Positions 1 through 5,322 of a stretch of DNA of 7,171 nt are shown piece after piece (within the stretch, counting starts at the first letter, position 1; every line of letters starts with the position of its first letter). Under the pieces are notes generated by a model. The model saw only the letters and a list, made by a program, of their open reading frames with translations. It had not been told where the DNA came from and did not search any database. Origin of the DNA: Planctomycetaceae bacterium UBA4732 (lineage in GTDB: Bacteria; Planctomycetota; Planctomycetia; Gemmatales; Gemmataceae). The translations under genes were made by a program, and so were the position numbers. The stretch is taken from NCBI GenBank assembly GCA_002404095.1, contig DHJA01000150.1:2558-9728 (forward strand), in the 5' to 3' direction.

Positions 1-50
1 TTACTAACGTGCGCGGCTCGTAAGAAGGTCTTTTTCGACGCTGAACTCAC
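1..50 (-). CDS. Possible partial gene start, running off the left edge
   Basis: A GTG codon at 50-48 overlaps the TGA stop of the protease gene (49-47) in a GTGA arrangement. The frame then stays open for 16 codons to the window edge. The visible N-terminus reads MSSASKKTFLRAAHVS if GTG is taken as the start, a plausible polar and basic beginning for a cytoplasmic protein. No Shine-Dalgarno sequence is visible upstream, which is common when a start is coupled to the stop of the preceding gene. Too little is present to name a function. The main support is the overlap, which continues the pattern of tight junctions on this strand. It could be chance. Confidence 0.35.
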   Translation of the reverse strand, partial: MSSASKKTFLRAAHVS

Positions 51-1576
51 TGGTCCGTTGCGTTGGATTTGAGCAGGACGTAAGTAACGCCGCCCTTCGG
101 CGTGCGTACTTGAAGCATCACACCCTTATCCAGAGACGCTTTGTCCAGCTTCTCCTTCAATTCCGACGCGCTTGCCACCGACTGCCGCTCCACTTTGGTC
201 ACAAGTACGCCGCGGCCCAGGCCGGCCGACGCCGCCAGACCGTTGCGCTCCACGTCCGTCAGCAGGGCGCCCTTGGTCGTATCCTTATAACCCAGACCTT
301 CGGCCAGACTCGGCGTCAGGTCCACGGCGTCGGCGCCGATTTTGTCGATCGAGGTCGCGTCCTTGATATTTTCCGGCAGACGCGAGCGCGGTGCCTTGAT
401 GGAACCGAAGGCCGACGGTTGCTCCGCGATTGTCACCGACAGCGTATTAGGCTTGCCGTCGTGGACCACCGAAAGCTCGACTGGCTCGCCCTTGGGCAGC
501 TCGGCCACCACACCTTGAAGACTCCGCATGTCCTTGACCGGCTTGCCGCCCAAGGCCGTGATGACGTCGCCTTCCTTCAAGCCCGCTTTGCCGGCCGGGC
601 CGTCGGCGAAGACCTGCGTCACGATGACGCCGTGGCCGGTCTTGACGCCCAAATGGGTCGCCAATTCTTCGTTATCGACTTCATCGATTCCCACGCCGAG
701 GTAGCCGCGGTGGACCGCCCCGTCCTTGAGCAATGCGCTCTCGATGTGCTTGGCGAGGTTCGAGGCGATGGCCAGGCCGACGCCCTGGAAGCCGCCGCTG
801 CGACTCTTAATCGCCGAGTTGATGCCGATCACTTTGCCTTCCATGTTGATGAGCGGGCCGCCGCTGTTGCCGGGGTTGATGGCCGCGTCTGTCTGCAAGA
901 AGTCTTCGTACATATTCATGCGTAGGTTGCGGCCCTTGGCGCTGATGATGCCGGACGTGACGGTGCCGGTCAATCCGAAAGGCGCCCCAACCGCCAGTAC
1001 GCGATCACCGATCTCCATCTCATCGCTGTCGCCAAATTCGACATACGGCAGCGCCTCTTTAGCGTGGATGCGGACGATGGCCAAGTCGGTCTTGGCGTCG
1101 GACTTGATGTCCTTCGACGTGAATTTTCGGCCGTCGTGCAGCTCGACCGTGACCTCGTCGGCGCCGTCCACAACGTGGAAGTTGGTCAGGACGACGCCCT
1201 TGGGATCGACGAGGAAGCCCGAGCCGAAGCCGAGCGTACCATCTCCGTCGTCTTCGCCATTGTCGCCGGGCTGCATTTGGTCGAAGAACTTGCGCAGCTC
1301 ATCAGGATTCTGTGGAATTTCCTCACTGGTGGGAGGCTTGCGTTTGGGTTGCTTGCCCTTAATGGTGTGCTTGGCATGCGATTCGATGCTGACGACGGCC
1401 GGCAGCACTTTTTTGACAATGGCCCGATAGGACGCGGGCTGATCTTTCGGCGGTTCGGCGTTGACGGGCGGCGGAGCGGCGGCGACGCGCAGGACGCCAG
1501 GCAAGTACCAGGCGCCGCCTACGGCCATTACGCTGGCCAGCGTGAGAGATGAGAATGCAAGGGACCATCGCCTCAT
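47..1576 (-). CDS. HtrA/Do-family serine protease with two PDZ domains
   Basis: This is an envelope serine endopeptidase of the HtrA/DegP/DegQ type (peptidase family S1C), which degrades misfolded or regulatory substrates outside the cytoplasm. It has 509 residues. An N-terminal hydrophobic segment (about 5-30) serves as signal peptide or anchor. The trypsin-like domain (about 50-285) has a complete triad: H134 in TNFHVV, D164 in TDLAIV and S238 in NPGNSGGP. PDZ1 lies at about 288-385 with the GYLGV start, and PDZ2 at about 410-505. A charged insert at about 67-113, lysine/proline-rich then acidic, sits where DegP has its LA loop. The ATG at 1576 was chosen over one at 1645 because AGGAGG lies 10 bases upstream and the signal peptide then starts properly. 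The gene overlaps the lipoprotein stop by 4 bases (ATGA) and the next start by GTGA. DegP, DegQ and DegS subtypes cannot be separated from sequence alone; two PDZ domains argue against DegS. Confidence 0.95.
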   Translation of the reverse strand: MRRWSLAFSSLTLASVMAVGGAWYLPGVLRVAAAPPPVNAEPPKDQPASYRAIVKKVLPAVVSIESHAKHTIKGKQPKRKPPTSEEIPQNPDELRKFFDQMQPGDNGEDDGDGTLGFGSGFLVDPKGVVLTNFHVVDGADEVTVELHDGRKFTSKDIKSDAKTDLAIVRIHAKEALPYVEFGDSDEMEIGDRVLAVGAPFGLTGTVTSGIISAKGRNLRMNMYEDFLQTDAAINPGNSGGPLINMEGKVIGINSAIKSRSGGFQGVGLAIASNLAKHIESALLKDGAVHRGYLGVGIDEVDNEELATHLGVKTGHGVIVTQVFADGPAGKAGLKEGDVITALGGKPVKDMRSLQGVVAELPKGEPVELSVVHDGKPNTLSVTIAEQPSAFGSIKAPRSRLPENIKDATSIDKIGADAVDLTPSLAEGLGYKDTTKGALLTDVERNGLAASAGLGRGVLVTKVERQSVASASELKEKLDKASLDKGVMLQVRTPKGGVTYVLLKSNATDQ

Positions 1577-2193
1577 GGCTGGGAAACCTCCTGTATGGGA
1601 ACGACGGGCCGACCCTTTGCCCCACGGCGGAGGCCGACCCAACACTTGAAATCGAAGCGTATGTCAAAAGGGGCAACCAATGCCCCTGTATTTATCATAC
1701 GCGCGGAGAGGACAGTGGAGTTCGCTTTGGCCCGAAAGTTTTGTGCGTTCCAGCGGTGGCCTCCCCGCCGCGTCGGTGAATGCTCAACCCGCTCGGCAAC
1801 CTCGGCTGCTACCGCATTCCGGCTCCTTGCCGCTGCTTCCGGGTCGATCCGTTTGAGGGCCTTGGCGGCCTGCCGACGGACATCGGCGTTTTTATCCCCC
1901 GCAGCCTCCAGCAGGGCTGAGAACGCCGACTTGGCTCCGGCGCCTAGCTCCCCCAGCGCCTCGGCGGCGTCCCGGCGTACGAAGGCGTCCTCGTCCTTGA
2001 GGGCAACCGCGATGGCCGGCGTCACGACCTCGGCTTCCCTGCTTTTCTTGCCCAGCGCCTTGACCGCGCGCAGACGCTCGGCGGAGTTCTTGGGACGCAA
2101 CTGCTCGATCCATCCTTTGGTGGAATGGCCGCCGCAGCCGTACAGCGTTATTCCTAAAACAGTCAGCAGGATGACCGGAAACCGCTTTCTCAT
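1573..2193 (-). CDS. HEAT-repeat lipoprotein
   Basis: This is a small predicted lipoprotein of 206 residues. The N-terminus MRKRF is followed by a hydrophobic stretch and a lipobox LYGC, with the lipid-modified cysteine at C20; tyrosine at -2 is unusual but tolerated. Residues about 27-117 form two to three HEAT/PBS-lyase-type helical repeats, with the typical DAFVRRDAAEALGELG and NADVRRQAAKALKRI signatures at about 69-84 and 102-116. These repeats usually mediate protein contacts. The ATG at 2193 lies 7 bases after the DUF1559 stop; the longer in-frame extension upstream lies inside that gene and is a shadow. Residues from about 125 to the end do not resemble HEAT repeats and are read through a hairpin, but the frame closes exactly in an ATGA overlap with the protease start. 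The core is well supported. The tail may be real or may reflect an ancestral frameshift. Confidence 0.75.
   Translation of the reverse strand: MRKRFPVILLTVLGITLYGCGGHSTKGWIEQLRPKNSAERLRAVKALGKKSREAEVVTPAIAVALKDEDAFVRRDAAEALGELGAGAKSAFSALLEAAGDKNADVRRQAAKALKRIDPEAAARSRNAVAAEVAERVEHSPTRRGGHRWNAQNFRAKANSTVLSARMINTGALVAPFDIRFDFKCWVGLRRGAKGRPVVPIQEVSQP
1587..1592 (-). promoter_or_regulatory. Shine-Dalgarno site of the protease
   Basis: A full AGGAGG is read on the minus strand, 10 bases before the ATG at 1576. It decides the start: the upstream in-frame ATG at 1645 would place this site inside the coding region and add 23 residues before the signal peptide. Confidence 0.8.
1665..1686 (-). terminator. 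Terminator-like hairpin upstream of the protease
   Basis: On the minus strand a perfect 6-bp stem GGGGCA/TGCCCC (1686-1681 and 1675-1670) with a 5-base loop TTGGT is followed at once by TTTT. This is the shape of a short Rho-independent terminator. It lies about 90 bases before the protease start, inside the open 3' part of the lipoprotein reading frame (about residues 170-176). It may terminate part of the upstream transcript, act as an attenuator or mRNA-processing barrier, or be coding sequence that happens to fold. The U-tract is short. Confidence 0.45.
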
Positions 2194-2200
2194 CCCACCG

Positions 2201-3106
2201 TTAGTACCCGTTGGCATCGGCCACCTCCCCGCCCGCACGTGTGGCCAAGGCGTCATAAACTGTCTGGGCAATGCTGTTGCTGATTTGGTGGACCGACCCG
2301 TCGCCAAAGAGGAACTGTACCCCACTGGTGTGGCCACTGGACATCGCATCGGCGTCGGTAACGATGCTGTCATTAGGCAGGTGAGGGCCGCAGTGGCCAA
2401 GAACGAAGGCGGACGCTGCCGAGAAATCCCCTGGCGACCGCACGGATGGATCCTGGGAGTTGGGTATCGCTCCAGCCCAGGTGGAAAACGACATCGTGGT
2501 GCAGCGTTCGCCTACGAAAAAGGTGTTGCTCAGGCCATCGGTTATCTCGGCAATGCGGAAGCCCCTTACGCCGCGCACGAAGGCGCCGGTATGCGGAGGC
2601 GTAGTGTTGTCGTCCACCCCGTCGTTGCCATTGCAGGCGATGTAACTGCCGTGGGCTAGAACCCAACTCCCGCCGCCCCCATCGGTCACGGTGAAAGTCA
2701 TCGCTCCGCTGGGGTCGGAGGGGCATTGGAACGACTTGAGGAAGGTGGTGCGGGCGGACACGATGGCCGGCGATAGGTCGCCGACATTGAGGTTGTAATT
2801 AATCCGGTTTTGAAGGTTGCCCTGTTCCATCTCGGGGAGGATGAAAGAGGCCCACCCCCAACCCGGCCCCTGGTCGTTCTGCGGCCAGGGGGCAAGGTCG
2901 TAGTAGCCGGTAGGGAAGCTGCCCATCTGGTCGTGGTAGCTGTTGAGGGCCAGCCCGATCTGCTTGAGGTTGTTCTGGCAACTGATCCGCGCGGCGGACT
3001 CGCGGACTTTTTGCACGGCGGGCAGCAGCAGGCCAATCAAGATGGCGATGATGGCGATCACCACCAGTAACTCGATGAGCGTGAAGGCCGAACGTCGGCG
3101 ATTCAT
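2201..3106 (-). CDS. DUF1559 pseudopilin-like protein
   Basis: This 301-residue protein has a type IV pilin-like N-terminus. MNRRRSA is followed by [18 protein letters not shown], with F8 as the likely new N-terminal residue after prepilin peptidase cleavage and the conserved E12. The residue before the cleavage point is alanine rather than the usual glycine. The rest is a DUF1559 domain, found in large paralogous families in planctomycetes. It includes [17 protein letters not shown] at about 43-59 and the family motif H-x9-DG at H259 to D269-G270 near the C-terminus. The protein is expected to be exported and held by its N-terminal helix. Its function is unknown; a structural or pseudopilus-like role is inference. 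GAAAGGGA (3120-3113) lies 6 bases before the ATG. A terminator-like hairpin lies directly upstream of that site. The gene leads the lipoprotein and protease genes on the same strand. Confidence 0.93.
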   Translation of the reverse strand: MNRRRSAFTLIELLVVIAIIAILIGLLLPAVQKVRESAARISCQNNLKQIGLALNSYHDQMGSFPTGYYDLAPWPQNDQGPGWGWASFILPEMEQGNLQNRINYNLNVGDLSPAIVSARTTFLKSFQCPSDPSGAMTFTVTDGGGGSWVLAHGSYIACNGNDGVDDNTTPPHTGAFVRGVRGFRIAEITDGLSNTFFVGERCTTMSFSTWAGAIPNSQDPSVRSPGDFSAASAFVLGHCGPHLPNDSIVTDADAMSSGHTSGVQFLFGDGSVHQISNSIAQTVYDALATRAGGEVADANGY

Positions 3107-3300
3107 GGTATGTCCCTTTCAAGAAAACGGGCGCGCGGCGGCGCCCGGAATGTTCGGAAGGCAGGGCGCGCGGCAGCGCGGCCCGCGGCCGGGCCGATTT
3201 GACTCGACCCGAACGTCACGGGGATGGCGGCATCCTGAGCCGGCGCGCACGGACGAAGACCGGCAACGAGCGGCTCACGGAATGCGGCTTCAGTGGGATT
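3107..3300. other. GC-rich intergenic region with strong secondary structure
   Basis: No gene is seen here. Besides the hairpin at 3121-3147, a second perfect 7-bp inverted repeat lies at 3179-3196 (CGGCCCG, 4-base loop, CGGGCCG), surrounded by runs of alternating GCGC. No convincing -35/-10 pair was found for the DUF1559 gene on the minus strand. The region should form a highly folded RNA leader or 3' tail. Confidence 0.5.
3121..3147 (-). terminator. Terminator-like hairpin in the DUF1559 leader
   Basis: On the minus strand a perfect 7-bp GC-only stem CGGGCGC/GCGCCCG (3147-3141 and 3134-3128), with a 6-base loop, is followed by TTTTCTT. The GAAAGGGA ribosome binding site of the DUF1559 gene begins right after the T-run. 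As a terminator it would end transcripts coming from the cysteine-rich gene whose stop is at 3301. Only about 14 bases separate it from the DUF1559 start, so any DUF1559 promoter must lie upstream of it. It is therefore also a candidate attenuator. Confidence 0.5.
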
Positions 3301-4023
3301 TCAAGCGGAGAAAGGGAGGCGCGGAGGACGTGAAGGAGGGGATTGCGCGACGCGGCGCGCGGAGAAGTCGGCGGGGAACAATCGTCCGGTCGCGGCCGGT
3401 TCCGGTCGAGGAGCGTAAGTCGGCGGCTCCGCCGGGACGACTCCTGTTGTGATCCATTGGGTCGTCAAGCCTTGGCAACGCAGTGGGGAAACGGCACAGC
3501 CGCGAAGCGGCGTTGAATCCAATGCGCGGTGGGGGCCATTGCCTTTGCAACAGGGACAATCGGCGGCATGGGACGTCTCAGTCGAATCGCACGAATCCGC
3601 GTGGGTCGCGGCGGGCTTTTCGGCGTATTCCGGTGGTTGTACATGATTCTCTTCGGCCCATGCCCAGCGTTCCCCAGGGGTATGGCAACAGCAGTGCCGC
3701 CAACAATCCTCGGCGGTCTGACAGCCGCAGGCGCAGCCCTGGCACGGGAACGGCTTGCCGCCGTCTTTTACGATAAGCGGAGGGGGAAGCGGCAAGCCGA
3801 TTGTGGCCGCGAGATAAGCGAACAGCGCCCCAACGGCGATGAGACGCCGGAAAATGTGTCGCCAGAAGACGCTTCGCCAGGAAAGCATGGAGCGATGCCC
3901 GTTCTGCCAGGGGCTAGAATGAATGTCTATGAAAGGAGGCGTCAAACGGCCATTCGGTGTCGAGTACGCGTCCCCGACCTTGGCAGGCTTGTCCTTCCGC
4001 TGAAGTATGGTAGGATTAGGCAT
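3301..4023 (-). CDS. Cysteine-rich membrane-anchored protein of unknown function
   Basis: I do not recognise a function. The protein has 240 residues from this start. One hydrophobic segment lies at about 61-78 (LIAVGALFAYLAATIGLP), followed by a proline stretch and a dense cysteine block: C94, C97, C99, C101, C107 and C111-C113. The conserved-looking sequence TPGERWAWAEENHVQPPEYAE comes next (about 115-135), then C145, C156, C158 and C159 (CPCC), and C176 and C183. That makes 14 cysteines, with H110 and H114 nearby. The C-terminal third is low-complexity and proline/arginine-rich. The pattern suggests metal binding or a disulfide-rich domain outside the membrane, which is inference. I associate similar cysteine patterns with uncharacterised planctomycete proteins. 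The start at 4023 has TAGGAG 5 bases upstream. An internal ATG at 3888 would put the hydrophobic segment near the N-terminus but lacks a good ribosome binding site. Confidence 0.65.
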   Translation of the reverse strand: MPNPTILQRKDKPAKVGDAYSTPNGRLTPPFIDIHSSPWQNGHRSMLSWRSVFWRHIFRRLIAVGALFAYLAATIGLPLPPPLIVKDGGKPFPCQGCACGCQTAEDCWRHCCCHTPGERWAWAEENHVQPPEYAEKPAATHADSCDSTETSHAADCPCCKGNGPHRALDSTPLRGCAVSPLRCQGLTTQWITTGVVPAEPPTYAPRPEPAATGRLFPADFSARRVAQSPPSRPPRLPFSA

Positions 4024-4028
4024 GTTGA

Positions 4029-4034
4029 CTCCTA
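4029..4034 (-). promoter_or_regulatory. Shine-Dalgarno site favouring the start at 4023
   Basis: TAGGAG on the minus strand ends 5 bases before the ATG at 4023. Neither the upstream in-frame ATG at 4062 nor the downstream one at 3888 was seen to have a comparable site. This is the main reason for choosing the longer 240-residue form of the cysteine-rich protein. Confidence 0.5.
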
Positions 4035-4079
4035 CGGTCGGCTGTAAAGTCAAGCAAAGCATGGAAGTGCAAAAATTAA

Positions 4080-4152
4080 GGCGGCGTAGCTCAGCGGTTA
4101 GAGCAGCGGCTTCATAAGCCGCGGGTCACTGGTTCAATTCCAGTCGCCGCTA
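4080..4152 (+). tRNA. tRNA-Met (anticodon CAU)
   Basis: A complete 73-base cloverleaf can be folded by hand. The acceptor stem is GGCGGCG with CGCCGCU. The D-stem is GCUC/GAGC with a short loop containing GG. The anticodon stem is GCGGC/GCCGC with loop UUCAUAA, so the anticodon is CAU. The variable loop is GGGUC, the T-stem ACUGG/CCAGU with loop UUCAAUU, and A is the discriminator. The first acceptor pair is G1-U72 rather than a Watson-Crick pair. It lacks the three consecutive G-C pairs of initiator tRNA in the anticodon stem, so it should be elongator Met. A CAU tRNA modified with lysidine to read AUA (Ile) is the main alternative. The CCA end is not encoded (UUC follows) and must be added by tRNA nucleotidyltransferase. 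Confidence 0.92.
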
Positions 4153-4225
4153 TTCAAAGTGTATCACAATACGAAATGAACCTACCGCCTTTGTGAGCCG
4201 AGGCCGGGCAAGGTAGAATGGCTGA

Positions 4226-5308
4226 ATGGATAAGCACCATCCAGAGGCCAAAGGCCGAGGCTCGCAGATCGATCCGCCCAATCGCTTTGGTGGGCCGCAC
4301 CACGTTGCCGACCTCGAACAAGTCGAACACGACGAAGAGTACCTCGCCAGCCTTCACGACCGGCCCACTGAATACCTTCCCGACCGTTCCCGGACCATCG
4401 TGACCGAGAACGACAGCCCCGACGTCGGTTTCCGTTACAGCGTCAACCCGTATCGAGGTTGTTCCCACGGCTGCTCTTACTGTTACGCTCGACCGACGCA
4501 TGAATATCTGGGCCTGAACGCCGGGCTGGACTTCGAGACAAAGATCTTCTTCAAGGAAGCAGCCGCCGACCTTTTCCGTGAATTCCTATCCAATAAGAAG
4601 TGGAAGCCGGAAGCTATTGCCCTGTCAGGCGTCACTGATCCCTACCAGCCCGCCGAGGTGAAGTTCCTGCTCACGCGCCAGTTGCTCGAAGTGGCCGCCC
4701 AAGCCTTTCAACCCATCTCCCTCATTACCAAAAACGCCTTAATTCTCCGCGACATCGACCTCCTTCGCCGTATGGCCGCCGCCAATCTCGTTCACGTCAA
4801 CATGAGCGTCACGACGCTGGACGCCGGCCTCGCCCGTTCGATGGAGCCGCGCACCAGTACGCCGGCGGCCCGGCTGGCGGCCGTCAAAGCGCTGCGCGAA
4901 GCCGGGGTGCCGGTACGTGTGCTGACAGCCCCGATCATTCCCGGGCTCAACGACAGCGAAATCCCGGCTCTCCTCGCTGCCGCTAAGGAGGCCGGGGCGC
5001 AGGACGCGGGGTGCACGATGCTGCGGCTTCCCCTGACGGTCGCTCCGGTGTTTCTGGAATGGCTGGGCCGGACGCAGCCGACGCGAGCGGCGCGCATCGA
5101 GAGCCGGATCAGGGCCGTGCGCGGCGGCAAGCTGAACGATTCGGAGTTCGGCGCGCGGATGAGCGGCGCCGGCGAGATCGCACGGCAGATCAGCGACTTG
5201 TTTCGGATCTTCGCCAAGAAGTACGGACTCGATGGCGGACTGCCGGCCTATGACTGTACGCGATTCCGTCCGCCAATGGACAAGTATGGGCAACGGCCGC
5301 TGTTCTAG
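4226..5308 (+). CDS. PA0069-family radical SAM protein
   Basis: This 360-residue protein belongs to the radical SAM superfamily, SplB-like branch, and resembles the PA0069 family. The family-typical segment GRGSQIDPPNRF is at residues 10-21. The [4Fe-4S] cluster motif C-x3-C-x2-C is at C79, C83 and C86 within NPYRGCSHGCSYCYAR. Further core motifs are SGVTDPYQPAE at about 134-144, a strand with NMSVTTLD near 191-198, and APIIPGLND near 236-244. The C-terminus ends in YGQRPLF, common in this family. The enzyme should cleave S-adenosylmethionine to a 5'-deoxyadenosyl radical in the cytoplasm; the substrate is unknown. The start at 4226 has only a weak AAGG about 12 bases upstream, but the family motif requires a start near here. 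The gene lies 73 bases after the tRNA and converges with the transporter gene, 14 bases apart. Confidence 0.93.
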   Translation: MDKHHPEAKGRGSQIDPPNRFGGPHHVADLEQVEHDEEYLASLHDRPTEYLPDRSRTIVTENDSPDVGFRYSVNPYRGCSHGCSYCYARPTHEYLGLNAGLDFETKIFFKEAAADLFREFLSNKKWKPEAIALSGVTDPYQPAEVKFLLTRQLLEVAAQAFQPISLITKNALILRDIDLLRRMAAANLVHVNMSVTTLDAGLARSMEPRTSTPAARLAAVKALREAGVPVRVLTAPIIPGLNDSEIPALLAAAKEAGAQDAGCTMLRLPLTVAPVFLEWLGRTQPTRAARIESRIRAVRGGKLNDSEFGARMSGAGEIARQISDLFRIFAKKYGLDGGLPAYDCTRFRPPMDKYGQRPLF

Positions 5309-5322
5309 TTATTTGCCACCAA

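Noticed and set aside
110..925. Long plus-strand open frame opposite the protease
   Set aside because: It lies wholly antisense to a protease with intact catalytic motifs. Its arginine/histidine/alanine-rich translation is typical of a reverse-frame shadow in GC-rich DNA.
1640..1668. TTGACA on the minus strand (1668-1663) as a -35 box for the protease
   Set aside because: No acceptable -10 element lies 16-18 bases downstream (TGTTGG or similar only), so a promoter could not be supported.
2194..2400. Upstream extension of the lipoprotein frame
   Set aside because: It overlaps the well-supported DUF1559 coding region. The lipoprotein signal peptide starts at 2193, just after the DUF1559 stop.
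1595..2659. 354-residue plus-strand open frame
   Set aside because: It spans the lipoprotein and DUF1559 genes in antisense, and its translation has no recognisable motif and shadow-type composition.
3529..4047. 172-residue plus-strand frame opposite the cysteine-rich gene
   Set aside because: It is antisense to the cysteine motif gene, has no recognisable domain, and has no good ribosome binding site.
4025..4048. TTGACT as a -35 box for the tRNA
   Set aside because: The nearest -10-like sequence, TGTAAA, is only 12 bases away, too close for a sigma70 promoter, and nothing fits at 16-18 bases.
4175..4217. Imperfect inverted repeat CTACC...GGTAG between the tRNA and radical SAM gene
   Set aside because: The stem is only 5 bp with a long loop and no T-run, too weak to call a terminator or regulatory structure.
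5309..5322. Bidirectional terminator between the convergent radical SAM and transporter genes
   Set aside because: The gap is 14 bases and shows no inverted repeat; the TTTTT nearby is inside the transporter coding end without a stem before it.
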